This document shows positions 11,576-21,679 of a DNA stretch of 64,000 nucleotides, one piece after another. How positions within the stretch are numbered: the stretch's first letter is position 1; the number at the start of each line of letters is the position of its first letter. The notes under the pieces are model-generated. The model had not been told where the DNA came from. It did not search any database and saw only the letters and a program-made list of their open reading frames with translations. A program made the translations under genes and the position numbers. Source of the DNA: Prorocentrum cordatum (taxonomy: Eukaryota; Sar; Dinophyceae; Prorocentrales; Prorocentraceae); NCBI GenBank assembly GCA_963575745.1, contig CAUYUJ010019922.1, positions 30,113 to 94,112 of the forward strand, in the 5' to 3' direction.

Positions 11576-11598
11576 TCCGTTGCCCATTTTGGTTCAAG
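11576..11598 (+). other. Spliced-leader relic (retroposed mRNA 5' end)
   Basis: TCCGTTGCCCATTTTGGTTC plus AAG matches the dinoflagellate 22-nt spliced leader with two substitutions and one inserted C. Genomic copies of the leader mark reverse-transcribed, trans-spliced mRNAs. It lies 11 bp beyond the right end of an M1 element. No recognisable coding sequence follows within 300 bp. Confidence 0.55.
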
Positions 11599-11982
11599 AG
11601 CTTAAGAACAGTTCGCAAGTCGTGATCCGCCCGCCCTCACCTGGTGTGGGTGGTGCCTGGGGCGAGATGCTCGGGCATCCAGGTTTGGGGCTCTGGCCAG
11701 AGATTGGCCGGGGCAAGGCGTGAGGCCACCCATCGTCTGTAGGGGGGATCGCTGCCTGAGGACAGGCATTGTCCTAGGGCCTTGCGATAAGGCTGCGTAT
11801 CCTACTGGCGTCCACCTGGCACGGCGCCTCGCCGTTGCACGCCACGGTACGGAGTTAGGTCAAAGACGGAAGATAGAAACAATTTGTCTCACTGGGAGGG
11901 TGGGTCTGGTCAGTTTTCAGCAGGCCTGTGTTGTCATGGCTCGTCATGGCATCAGGGCCGCCATGGCCCCTGGGCTCCATGA

Positions 11983-12250
11983 CTCTAGGACTCCTAGATG
12001 GGGTCGGAGTAGAGTGGGCCAGAGGATCGCGCCACATCGGCGATGCATCGCCGATGCATCGCCGATGCATCGCCGATGCGGCTCGATGTGGAGCCCGATT
12101 TGCTTCACGTCGACGTCGCCGATGCATCGCCCATGTCGGCGATGCATCGCCAGTGCATCGCCGATGCATCGCCGATGCATCGCCGATGTACCGGCGATGC
12201 AGCGCGATCGTCCGGCCACATCTGCTCCGACCCCATCCAGGAGGCCTCTG
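11983..12250. mobile_element. M4 foldback element, copy B
   Basis: Arms begin CTCTAGGACTCCTAGATGGG and end CCATCCAGGAGGCCTCTG, continuing inward through GTCGGAG and AGGATCGCGCC. The interior has about ten CGATGCATCGC repeats. The left border is conserved with copy C and with a solo end at 10681-10712. Confidence 0.75.
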
Positions 12251-12407
12251 AGGACGGGCCCCTGGAGGGCTGCAATCGAGGGACGCCCGACGGAGTCGAA
12301 GACATCAGCAGATCTTCGGACCTCTGACGGCTGGCGTTGGCGAGATGGCCTGCGATGTGGCGCCGCCGGCCCGCATCCGACGTGCCATCTGTCCCCCGCG
12401 CCTCGGG

Positions 12408-12577
12408 TTAAGTCGGGCACGCTCCCCTACAGGAGGAATGTTCAAAAATAGTCAAAGGCATACTCTGGGGACGATTTATCTATTAGTTGTGGGTCTTTTA
12501 TTTCAAAAACAACAGAAACAAATCAGTGTTACACTTTTCGTCCAAACTCCGCCTGTAGGGGGACATGCCCGACCTTA
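12408..12577 (+). mobile_element. M1 element, copy c
   Basis: 170 bp with degraded ends (TTAAGTCGGGCACGCTCCCC and GGGGGACATGCCCGACCTTA). Flanks GCCTCGGG (12400-12407) and GCCTCGGC (12578-12585) match at 7 of 8 positions, consistent with a target-site duplication. Confidence 0.8.
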
Positions 12578-12781
12578 GCCTCGGCGGGCAGGCGCGCGCC
12601 GCAGAGGCCCCGGCTGGTGGACCGCGCGCGCAGGAGGGGCCCCCCCGCGGGACTCACAGAGGCAGCGTGGTCTCCGGGGGGCGATGCTGCGCGCTGTCTA
12701 TCCAGCGCCGTGTTCTGGGCGGGGCAACGATCCGTCGTCCCTCGGGCCTGCGGGGGGGGGGGGGGGGCGGGCAGTGCGGTC

Positions 12782-12862
12782 GTTGGAGGAGGATGGGAGG
12801 GGAGGGGAGGAGGAGGAGGGTAGGAGGAGGAGGGTAGGAGGAGGAGGAGGAGGAGGAGGGTC
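12782..12862 (+). repeat. GGA microsatellite
   Basis: GGA runs with GTAGGA interruptions. Flanked by two copies of CCTCTC(GCGTG)-type text: TCTTGTGTCCTCTCGCGTG at 12,861 and TCCTGTGTCCCCTCGCGTG near 13,092. Confidence 0.9.
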
Positions 12863-13162
12863 TTGTGTCCTCTCGCGTGTCCTCTCCAACCTCGGCTGCA
12901 GGGATATCTGTCAAGCCCCTGCAAGCTGTCACCGAACCCGTTCCACTGCCCGCAAGAAGTGCCCACTCGCAAACGTCCGAAAAGCAAGCGCCTGCCTCGC
13001 TGCAGTGGACCGCGAACCCCCCTCTCGGCGGATCCAGGCCATTTGCGAGCAGCTGCCCTGCGAGTGGTGGAACGCGCTCGTCGAGGAAGGGTCCTGTGTC
13101 CCCTCGCGTGCCCTCTCCAGTCAACCTCGACTGCAGGGCTATCCGTCGAGCTGGCACTCTCC

Positions 13163-13345
13163 AGGCTCTCGCGCCCCCGCCCCTGCCGCGCGGGCGGGCG
13201 CGGCGCCCCCGCCGCCGCGCGGGCCCGGCGGGCTCGCCGGCGCGGCCGCCGTGCTCGGGCCGACGCTGCCGGGCGGGCGCGCGGCGGCGGGCGGCGCCGA
13301 CGCCGTGCAGCGCGCGCTGGAGCTCGGCCCGCGGGGGCAGCAGAG
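13163..13345 (+). CDS. Exon-like GC3-rich stretch, unknown
   Basis: Reading GLAGAAAVLGPTLPGGRAAA then GGADAVQRALELGPRGQQ with G/C third positions throughout. A possible donor or acceptor cannot be assigned. Followed at 13411 by the M7 hairpin. No domain recognised. Confidence 0.2.
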
Positions 13346-13410
13346 CAAGCACTCGAGCAGTGGGCGAGGGCTGCTAACACCGTTGGGGGGGTTCGCATGT
13401 GACCCCCTAA

Positions 13411-13546
13411 CCGTGGCTGCTAAAACGGCCCTCCCGGAAGGAAAAAACAACTTCGCGGAACGAGGCGCGGCACGCGAGACAGTCAGCGGGCTTCTTCCCA
13501 GAAGGACGAAGACGACTTCCCGGAGGTCGATTTTAGCAGCCACGGA
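13411..13546. mobile_element. M7 hairpin element
   Basis: CCGTGGCTGCTAAAACGG at the left and ATTTTAGCAGCCACGG at the right, with CTCCCGGAAGG and CTTCCCGGAGG also paired. 136 bp. The left half recurs at 21692 and 21893. Confidence 0.6.
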
Positions 13547-13954
13547 TTTAGCAATTTAGCAGCCCTTGCCCGGCTTCCGACTGAATCACGACGGGAGGTT
13601 TTCGGCCATGTGCCCGGCCTTCGGATCCGCCGCACGGTCGGACCGAGGTAGAAGGTCGAGGTCGGCTCAAATTTAATTATGATATTTGTTCCCTTCATCT
13701 TTGGTCTTATTCTTCCCGCTCGCCATCTCGCTCTCCGGTCGATCGGGTGGATGCTACTAACAAAAAGCACTCCAGCGTGCGCTGATGTTCTTCGTGTCTG
13801 CTGGACGTTCTTGCGCAACCTGGGGGACGGTACCCTCGAGTGTTCTTCAGTCTGGGCCGGCGGAGGGCCTCATGTTCTTGAAGGCTGTTCTTCTGCCCTA
13901 GGTCCGTCTGTAATCGATCCCTATCCCCCTCCCCATCCCCATCCTGATCGGGCG

Positions 13955-14107
13955 AAGAGAACTATGCACATGCACCGATCCTGGCAAGGTCCATCCTTGA
14001 CCCAGGATCGGTGCATATGCCCTCCTGGCCAAGGTAGGAGGGCGTATGCACCGATCCTGGGCTCAGGATGGGCCTGGCCAGAATCGGTGTATGTGCATAG
14101 TTCTCTT
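13955..14107. mobile_element. M5 long hairpin, copy 2
   Basis: Arms of about 72 bp: AAGAGAACTATGCACATGCA then CCGATCCTGG, mirrored by CCAGAATCGGTGTATGTGCA then TAGTTCTCTT. The CACCGATCCTGG core and TATGCCCTCCTGGCC loop side are shared with copy 1, so the two hairpins are one family. Inserted in a locally duplicated CCATCCCCATCCTGAGCC tract. Confidence 0.75.
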
Positions 14108-14545
14108 TCCTCTATCCTGAGCCCCACCATCCATCCACCCCAGTTGGGGACACACCCCTCGAGACCCGACGGGAACAGGCCATATCTTGAAGGATGTTCT
14201 TCTGTCCTAGGTCCGTCTGTAATCGATCCCTATCCCCCTCCCCATCCCCATCCTGAGCCCCACCATCCATCCACCCCCATCCTGAGCCCCACCATCCATC
14301 CCCATCCTGAGCCCCATCCCCATCCTGAGCCCCACCATCCCCTCCCCCTCCCCATCCCTATCCTGAGCCCCACCATCCATCCACCCCAGTTGGGGACACA
14401 CCCCTCGAGACCCGACGGGAACGGGCCATATCCCCATCAAGAGGGGGTGCGTCGGCCCGCGGGGCCCAGGCCACGCTGGTGGGGGTAGGGATCGGCCAAG
14501 CGATGCTCAGCGTCGGTTTGGGGCTCGGGGCTGGAGGTTTCTCGG

Positions 14546-15015
14546 GGGGGGTTTTTTCTTTTTTTTTTTTTTTCTTTTTTTTTTGTTTTTTTTCTTTCTT
14601 TTTTTTGTTTTTGTATTCTCTTTATTTTTTTTTTTTCTAGAGGAGGACGAGGAGGAGGAGGAGGAGGAGGAGGAGGAGGAGGAGGAGGAGGAGGAGGAGG
14701 AGGAGGAGGAGGCGAGGAGGAGGAGGAGGAGGAGGAGCGGAAGGAGGAGGGAGGAGGAGGACGGGAGGAGGGAGAGGGAGAGGAGGAGGAGGAGGAGGAA
14801 GGCCGGAGGGCAGGAGGGGAGGAGGAGGAGGAGGAGGAGAGAAGGAGGAGGAGGAGGAGGGAGGAGGAGGAGGAGAGGAGGAGGAGGAGGAGGAGAGGAC
14901 GGTGGAGGAGGAGGAGGAGGAGGAGGAGCAGGAGCAGCAGGAGCAGGAGCAGCAGGAGCAGGAGCAGGAGCAGGAGGAGGAGGAGGAGTAGGAGCAGGAG
15001 CAGGAGGAAGAGGAG
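14546..15015 (+). repeat. T-rich tract followed by GGA/GCA arrays
   Basis: T runs (14,546-14,636), GGA runs (14,640-14,925), then GGAGCA and GCAGGA units to 15,010. Confidence 0.95.
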
Positions 15016-15223
15016 GGCGAAGCTCGTGGTTTTCAAGCGTTCCCGTGGCTCCTCCGCGGCCTGCCAGCCTCGGGGCGCCTGCCTGCCTGCTGCGCCTCGT
15101 CGGGGGCGCTCTGTCTGGCGGCGCCCAGAGCGCCCCCGGCGGCCGCCGGAGGCCCGAGCTGTGCGGGGGTGCATCGACCCCGCGTCGCCTCCGGGTCGCC
15201 GTCGGGGGCCCGACGGCCCTCCC

Positions 15224-15380
15224 TTACCAGCCTGGAGCACATCCCTGTCCCTGTGCTGGGCACCTCCTCGTCACGCTGCCAATCTTAGGGGTTCCATTAG
15301 GTTTTGAGGGCGACTCCCTAAGATTGTCATCGCCTTTTGGCGCGTCAATCTCAGGGACAGGGATACGTTCGAGCTGGTAA
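15224..15380. mobile_element. Hairpin element (M9)
   Basis: TTACCAGCCTGGAGCACATC and CCCTGTCCCTG at the left pair with CAGGGACAGGGATACGTTCG and AGCTGGTAA at the right; inner CAATCTTAGGG pairs with CCCTAAGATTG. About 157 bp. The right half has a diverged relative at 36,270-36,345. Confidence 0.6.
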
Positions 15381-15499
15381 CTCCCCGCCCGGGAGCCGGC
15401 GGCGTCGCTGTCGGGGGCCTGGCGCCGATGCATGCGCCGGCGGTGCCTCGCGCCGCTTCCGGCTCGAGGCCATCCCCCCCGTGAGCGGAGAGTCTCAGC

Positions 15500-15564
15500 T
15501 TTTTTAATTTTTTTTTTTTTTTTTTCTTTTTTTCTTCTAATTTCTTTTTTTTTTCTTATTTTTT

Positions 15565-15595
<31 letters not shown>

Positions 15596-15790
15596 CGATT
15601 ATTTTTTCTTTAATTTTTTTTATTTTCTTTGTCCAGCACCGTTTTGTTAAGGGCGCCCCTGACAGACCGAGGGCGCGAGGTTACTCGCGCGTCGCGCTTC
15701 GCGGTTCGGCTCCGAGCCCTCCTCCTCCTCCTCCTCCTCCTCCTCCTCCTCCTCCTCCTCCTCCTCCTCCTCCTCCTCCTCCTCCTCCTC
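15500..15790 (+). repeat. T-rich tract and CTC microsatellite
   Basis: T runs with C/A interruptions (15,500-15,632), ~85 bp of GC-rich spacer, then a pure CTC run (15,719-15,790). Confidence 0.95.
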
Positions 15791-16073
15791 TCCCCTGGGA
15801 GGCGGCGCGTGCGCGCGAAGTCTCTTCGCACTTCGCGCCTCTCGCGCAGCGCGAGAGCGCGAAGTTGGGAGCCCTCGGTGAGCTGGTCCCCCGCAGCGAT
15901 TCTCATCGTCTGGTGTTCGGGCCCTGCCTCGCGCCTCTCCGGCGGCCGTGCCGGGGCGATGTCTATAGGCGGCCCCCGGAGGGCCCCCTCGTCGAGGTGC
16001 GGCTGCCGGAGCGCAGGCCGAGGCTGGCCGCGGAGGGCCGACGAGAGTGCTCGAAGTCCGCAGGCCTCGAAGC

Positions 16074-16235
16074 TGACGTCGGGCCTGTCCCTCTACGGGG
16101 GGAATATTGAAAAATAGTCAAAGAGTCGTCGGGGGATCATTTTTTGACAAGTTTTGGGCATTTTAGGGTGCATCTTTTGGGTATTTTTTCATTCTTCGCC
16201 CAAGATCCCCCTGTAGGGGGACGTGCCCGACTTAA
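16074..16235 (+). mobile_element. M1 element, copy d (unit 1 of tandem array)
   Basis: 162 bp. Left end TGACGTCGGGCCTGTCCC, right GGGGGACGTGCCCGACTTAA. Flanks CTCGAAGC (16066-16073) and CTCGAACC (16236-16243) match at 7 of 8. Inserted in a D3 repeat, whose continuation beyond the element became the array spacer. Confidence 0.8.
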
Positions 16236-16299
16236 CTCGAACCTGACGTTGCCCGCCCACCCTCCCTTGGAGACGCTTTTGGTGCTCCAGTGGCCTGCG

Positions 16300-16461
16300 T
16301 TCAGTCGGGCCTGTCCCTCTACAGGGGGAATATTCAAAAATAGTCAAAACGTCGTCGGGGGATCATTTTATGACAATTGTTTGGCAATTCTGAGGGGCTT
16401 TTTGTAAGGTTTTTTTATTCTTCGCCCAAGATCCCCCTGTAGGGGGACGTGCCCGACTTAA
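16300..16461 (+). mobile_element. M1 element, copy e (array unit 2)
   Basis: 162 bp, nearly identical to copy d except for the start TTCAGTCGGG and part of the interior. Separated from copy d by a 64-bp spacer that is repeated after each unit. Confidence 0.8.
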
Positions 16462-16525
16462 CTCGAACCTGACGTTGCCCGCCCACCCTCCCCTGGAGAC
16501 GCTTTTGGTGCTCAAGTGGCCCGCG

Positions 16526-17765
16526 TTCAGTCGGGCCTGTCCCTCTACAGGGGGAATATTCAAAAATAGTCAAAACGTCGTCGGGGGACCATTTTTGATT
16601 ATTGAATCGCTTCGCTCATTCCGCCGGCCCGTGATATGGCATCGCTGGTTTTTGTCTGTGTGTTCGTTGCCCATGTTGCGCTCTTGGGGGCGGGTGTCGT
16701 TCGGACGCGTTGCGGGGGGAGTTTTGATGGTGAAGCAGTTCCCTGGGGGTCGTCTCTCGATGGGGCGAAATAGGGTCGTCGTCAAGATGCTTCTTTTGGG
16801 GGCCTCTTGGGGTCTGTTGAGAGGCCGTTCGGGGGCGCCTGGGAGACATGTTTGAAGCCTTCTGGGGCTTCTTTTGGGCCTCCTGGGAGTCTCCTGGGGC
16901 CTCTTGGCGACATCTTGGGGCCTCTTGGAGGCCTCTAGGGGCCTCTTTGGGACCTCCTGGGCGCCTTCTGGGACGGAGGGCTCCATTTTTGAGTTCTCGG
17001 TATCCCTCCTGAGTCCCTCTTGGGCCCGTCTTGGGGCCTCTTGGTCCGTCTTGGGCGGCACTTGGGCCGTCTTGAGGGCGCTCTTGGGTCGTTTCGGCGC
17101 CGTCTTGGGAGCTTCGTGGGCCGTCTTGGAGCGGTCTTGGGGGCCTCTTGGGCCGTATTGGAGCGTCCGGAAGCCGAAAAAGCCAGAACACAAAAAACAT
17201 CGAAAAAACCAATGAAAATCAACGATTTTGGCCTCTTGGCCCCTTTTTCCTTCTTCGGAGGCTCTGAAGGCCCGGAGGCTCTGAAGGCTCTTGGGGCGTC
17301 TTGGAGGCCTCTTGGGCTGTCTTGGGGGCCTTTTGGGCCGTCTTGGGGTCATCTTCGGCGTCTTCGAGCGCTCTTTGGGCGTCTCGGGGGCCTCTTGGGC
17401 AGTCTTGGGGGCCTCTTGGGTCACTCTGAGCGCGCTCTGGGGAGCCTGAGAGGCCGCACCCAGAAGGAAAACCATCTCTGAGTAGACTTGGTCGGGCGGC
17501 GGTCGGGCGGCGGTCGGGCGGCGACCGGGCGTTGGTCGGGGTACTTTTCGCCGGGGGACCCCCAGGGGCCGCCCCGCGCGCGCGAACTAGAAATACTGTT
17601 AATACTGTTAATCAGTTACCGGAGATCTTAGCACGCCCTGGCAAAACGTCGTCGGGGGACCATTTTTGATTATTTTTGGTCATTTTTGGGGGGCATTTTT
17701 TTGGGTGGGGGGTATTGTTCATTCTTCGCCCAAGATCCCCCTGTAGGGGGACGTGCCCGACTTAA
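16526..17765 (+). mobile_element. M1 element, copy f (array unit 3), split by a 1-kb insertion
   Basis: Left part 16526-16603 and right part 17642-17765 together make one M1. Between them lies 1,038 bp of unrelated sequence. A 33-bp stretch at the junction occurs on both sides (16571-16603 and 17642-17674). Confidence 0.75.
16604..17641. mobile_element. 1,038-bp insertion in M1 copy f
   Basis: Flanked by a 33-bp direct repeat of M1 sequence. The interior is mostly a degenerate GGCCTCTTGGG minisatellite (16,795-17,160 and 17,220-17,420), an A-rich patch near 17,165-17,230, and GGCGGTCGG repeats near 17,495. No ORF of known type. Either a mobile insertion with a long duplication, or two overlapping partial units brought together by recombination. 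Confidence 0.5.
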
Positions 17766-17829
17766 CTCGAACCTGACGTTGCCCGCCCACCCTCCCCTGG
17801 AGACGCTTTTGGTGCTCAAGTGGCCCGCG

Positions 17830-17997
17830 TTAAGTCGGGCTTGTCCCTCTACAGGGGGAATATTCAAAAATAGTCAATTTGTCGTCGGGGGACAATTTTT
17901 GGATTATTTTTGGGCATTTTTGGAGGCATTTTTTGGGTGGGGGGTATTTTTCATTCTCCGCCCAAGATCCCTCTGTAGGGGGACGTACCCGACTTAA
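17830..17997 (+). mobile_element. M1 element, copy g (array unit 4)
   Basis: 168 bp. Left TTAAGTCGGGCTTGTCCC, right GGGGGACGTACCCGACTTAA. Followed by the same 64-bp spacer (17998-18061), after which the array ends. Confidence 0.8.
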
Positions 17998-18061
17998 CTC
18001 GAACCTGACGTTGCCCGCCCACCCTCCCCTGGAGACGCTTTTGGTGCTCAAGTGGCTTGCG

Positions 18062-18750
18062 CCGTTCCGCCGACCCCCCCAGAAGGAGCGAGAGCTCGCG
18101 ACGATTCTGCATGTTCTCTAGCGGGTCCATGGGAGCTTCTGGGATGGATTTGAGGGGCTCGTGGGATGCCGGGGCCTCTTGGCTGGCTCTCGTGGGCATC
18201 TGGGGGGCGTTTTGGGCCTTCTCGGGGGACTCCTGGGGGCTTCCTGGGGACCCCTTGTGAGCCTCTTGGGGCCTCCTGTGGGCGCCTCGGGGGCGTCGGG
18301 GGGCCTCTTGGGGCCATCTTGGGGAGAGGCTCGAAATGTAAGTTCGTATCCCCCTTCTTGGGCCTCCTTGGGCTGTCTTGGGGCCTCATTGGAGGCTTCA
18401 TGGGCCCTTTTGCGACGATCTTGGGGGTTCCTTGGGCCATCTTGGACGCTGCCAAGACGAAGAGGTGGATATGCTAACAATGTACGCTTCCGACTGGTAT
18501 GGAACGATGATTGCCTCGCTGGGCTTTCTCGGAGCGTCTTGGGCCGTCTTGGAGGCGCGTGGGCCGTCTCGGAGCCATGTTGAACGTCTTGGAGCGACTG
18601 TGGGCCGTTCCAACACTTACTGGGGCTGTGTCGGCGCTCTGGTTGGGCTCGCTCGGGTCCTCGTGAGGCTCCTTGGAGGCTCCAGGAGCCTGGGGGGCGC
18701 CTCGGGGAGCTCGCCTACCCCAGGACAGGGAGAAGGGTGCAGCCAAGTGT
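18062..18750 (+). repeat. Degenerate GGCCTCTTGGG region
   Basis: Loose repeats of GGGCCTCTTGGGG and GTCTTGGAGC (18,130-18,600), then ~140 bp without clear structure up to the D4 repeat. The ORFs here are open in several frames and show no domain. Confidence 0.6.
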
Positions 18751-18751
18751 C

Positions 18752-18840
18752 TCCACCCACCAAACCACCCCAACCCAACCCGAAGGCCTCAATTTGCCCT
18801 CCAGTTCCAGTGGGGGGGTCCGGGAACATCGAAGAAACAA
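18752..18840 (+). repeat. D4 dispersed repeat, copy 1
   Basis: CACCAAACCACCCCAACCCA, then AACCCGAAGGCCTCAATTTG and CCAGTGGGGGGGTC. Other copies: 20,806-20,865 (reverse), 40,595-40,760 (an inverted pair) and 43,812-43,880. Confidence 0.65.
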
Positions 18841-18939
18841 TTACGCTACCGAGGAACCCCACATACTTATATTATGGCTGGAGTGATGAGAGCTGAAGTG
18901 AAGCATGTGAGAATGATGTTCGTGGCCGTTGCCCCGCCG

Positions 18940-20527
18940 ATACCGCTGTGCCCTGGACGACCGTCACGGATAGTGGCCGCGGTGAGAGACCACCCCCTGC
19001 GCACCCCCTCATGGTGTCGAGAATATGCCATGCCTGCTGTGCCCTGGACGACCGTCACGGATAGCGGCCGCGGTGAGAGACCACCCCCTGCGCACCCCCT
19101 ATGGTGTCGAACACATGCCATGCCTGCTGTGCCCTGGACGACCGTCACGGATTGCGGCCGCGGTGAGAGACCACCCCCTGCGCACCCCTCATAATGTCGA
19201 GACAGTCCCACGCATGCTGTGCCCGGGACGACAAAGGCGCATAGCGGTCGCGCTGAGGGACAACCCCCTTATGGTGTCGATGAAGTGCCACGCGTGCTGT
19301 GCCGACCGGGGCGTATACAGGCCGCGGTGAGAGACCACCCCTTGCGCACCCCCTATGGTGTCGAGAAAGTGCCACGCGTGCTGTGCCTGGACGACCGGGG
19401 CGTATAGAAACCGCGGTGAGAGACCACCCCCTGCGCAGCCCCTACGGTGTCGAGAAAGTGCCACGCCTGCTGTGCCTGGACGACTGCGGCGTATAGAGAC
19501 CGCGGTGAGAGACCACCCTTGCGCACCCCCTATAGTTTCGAGAAAGTGCCACGCCTGCTGTGCCTGGACGACCGGGGCGTATAGAGACCGCGGTGAGAAA
19601 CCACCCCCTGCGCACCCCTTGCGGTGTCGAGAATATGCCATGCCTGGTGTGCCCTGGAAGACTGGCGCGTGTAGAGACGGCGGCGAGAAACCACCCCCTG
19701 CGCATCCCCTATGGTGTCGAGAAAGTGCCACGCCTGCTGTGCCTGGATGACCGCGGCGTATAGAGACCGCGGTGAAAAAATACCCCCCCCGCAGCCCCTA
19801 TGGTGTCGAGAAAGTGCCATGCCTGGTGTGCCCTGGACGACCGGGGCGTATAGAAACCGCGGTGAGAGACCACCCCCTGCGCACCCCCTAAGGTGTCGAG
19901 AAAGTGCCACGCGTGCTGTGCCTGGACGACCGGGCGTATAGAAACCGCGGTGAGAGACCACCCCCTGCGCAGCCCCTACGGTGTCGAGAAAGTGCCACGC
20001 CTGCTGTGCCTGGACGACCGGGGCGTATAGAAACCGCGGTGAGAGACCACCCCCTGCGCAGCCCCTACGGTGTCGAGAAAGTGCCACGCCTGCTGTGCCT
20101 GGACGACTGCGGCGTATAGAGACTGCGGTGAGAGACCACCCCCTTGCGCACCCCTTATGGTGTCGAGAAGGTGCCACGCCTGCTGTGCCTGGACGACCGG
20201 GGCGTATAGAGGCCGCGGTGAGAAACCACCCCCTCCGCACCCCCTATGGTGTCGAGAAAGTGCCACGCTTGCTGTGCCTGGACGACTGGGGCGTATAGAG
20301 ACCGCGGTGAGAGACCACCCCTTGCGCACCCCCTAAGGTGTCGAGAAAGTGCCACGCCTGCTGTGCCTGGACGACCGGGGCGTATAGAGACCGCGGTGAG
20401 AAACCACCCCCTGCGCACCCCCTATGGTGTCGAGAATATGCCATGCTTGGTGTGCCCTGGAAGACTGGCGCGTATAGAGACGGCGGCGAGAGACCACCCC
20501 CTGCGCACGGTGTCGAGAAAGTGCCAC
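18940..20527 (+). repeat. SatA: ~89-bp tandem satellite, about 18 copies
   Basis: Unit contains GAGAGACCACCCCCTGCGCA, CCCCTATGGTGTCGAGAAAG, TGCCACGCCTGCTGTGCCTG and GACGACCGGGGCGTATAGAG. The first three units carry GTCACGGATAG in place of GGGGCGTATAG. Units vary from 87 to 92 bp. Ends at a GAGCTGTGCT repeat. Confidence 0.9.
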
Positions 20528-20683
20528 GAGCTGTGCTGTGCTGAGCTGAGCCGTGCTGGGCTGTGCTGAGCTGAGCTGAGCTGTGCTGTGTGCTGAGCTG
20601 AGCTGAGCTGAGCTGTGTGCTGTGCTGAGCTGTGCTGTGCTGTGATGTGCTGTGCTGTGCTGAGCTGTGCTGTACGAAGAGTG

Positions 20684-20730
<47 letters not shown>

Positions 20731-20732
20731 TG
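20528..20732 (+). repeat. GAGCTGTGCT array and TG run
   Basis: CTGAGCTGTGCTGTG pentamer mixtures (20,528-20,680) then TG repeats (20,684-20,730) directly after SatA. Confidence 0.85.
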
Positions 20733-21350
20733 TCGTGGGTGCGGCGCGGCAGGGAAGAAAACCAAAACCCCACGAAACATGTGGGGAACTATGGAGCCCA
20801 TACCCCCCCAACCCGGAATTCGGGTCTTCGGGTTGGGTTGGGGTGGTCTGGTAGGCAGCCAAATATCTCTGTCTCGCACGCCTTTTTATCCCCGGCATGC
20901 GGGGGGTCGGCGGATCCCCTGGCGACAACGGGCGTGACCAGGGGGGGAGGTTGGATCAGGAGGGGAAAAACACACACAGACACAATTGATCGTCGATTCC
21001 CCAGAAAATATGGGAAACGGGGGGGAAGACGAAAACCCTGAAAATATGGGAAAATATGTGGAACCCTTTTATTTGTGTGTATCTATTTGTGTGTCCCAGG
21101 GCCCCTTCAGTGGAGGGTGCCTGTCACGTCACGATCTTCTGCTGAGTCGTTTGGGACTGCTGAAGAGTGGCTGCTTCCTGCGGCTCTGGCGCGAATCGTC
21201 GCGTGACCCGGGGGGGAAGGGTGGGCGATTGGGGCGGTGCCGGTCGTGCGTTGTCGAGAATTGTCAAATGGATTCTTTGTGCGGAAACTGGATGCTCGTG
21301 CCATTGTTTGTTATCCGACTTGCACCCCCTCCCTGCGCTGGTCCCCTGGT

Positions 21351-21551
21351 GCAGCGAGAGGGGGGGACAGGCAAGGAGGGGGATGCATCGACCTCGAATG
21401 GCTGACACATCGACGATGCATCGTTGATGCTAGGGCGACGTACCGACGATGTATACACGAGACATAGCGGTCTGCATCGACGATGCATGGGCTATGTATT
21501 GGCCATTCGAGGTCGATGCATCCCCCCTTTGCCTACCCCCCCTATCGCTGC
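21351..21551. mobile_element. Long hairpin (M8)
   Basis: Arms of ~52 bp: left GCAGCGAGAGGGGGGGACAG ... GATGCATCGACCTCGAATGG; right CCATTCGAGGTCGATGCATC ... CCTATCGCTGC. The inner 24 nt of each arm are perfectly complementary; further inward ATCGACGATGCATCG partly pairs. GATGCATCG units suggest kinship to M4. Confidence 0.7.
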
Positions 21552-21679
21552 CTGCAGGTCCCCTCCCGAGCGCTGCCCCTGAGGCCTGTGCTCCCTGGAG
21601 CAGGCGGCGCTGCTGGCGTTTGCCCCGCCGCTGCTGGACGACCCGCGGGCGCAGGATTCGGGGCTCGGAAGCCGGGCGA

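Larger units (their letters stand above)
16074..18061 (+). repeat. Tandem array of four M1-plus-spacer units
   Basis: Four ~226-233 bp units (starts 16074, 16300, 16526, 17830), each an M1 element plus a 64-bp spacer beginning CTCGAACCTGACGTTGCCC (spacers at 16236, 16462, 17766, 17998). The third unit is enlarged by the insertion. Identical spacers show duplication of element plus flank, not repeated transposition. Confidence 0.8.

Noticed and set aside
16604-17641. Possible gene in the 1-kb insertion (301-codon antisense frame)
   Set aside because: The frame translates the degenerate GGCCTCTTGGG repeat (APKTAQEAP-like text) and has no conserved domain.
18940-20527. CRISPR-like array
   Set aside because: Units are contiguous and similar over their full ~89 bp with no unique spacers, and the setting is eukaryotic.
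20806-20865. Telomere-like GGGTTGGGTTGGGG
   Set aside because: Occurs once per D4 copy, not in tandem, and differs from the TTTAGGG repeat expected in dinoflagellates.
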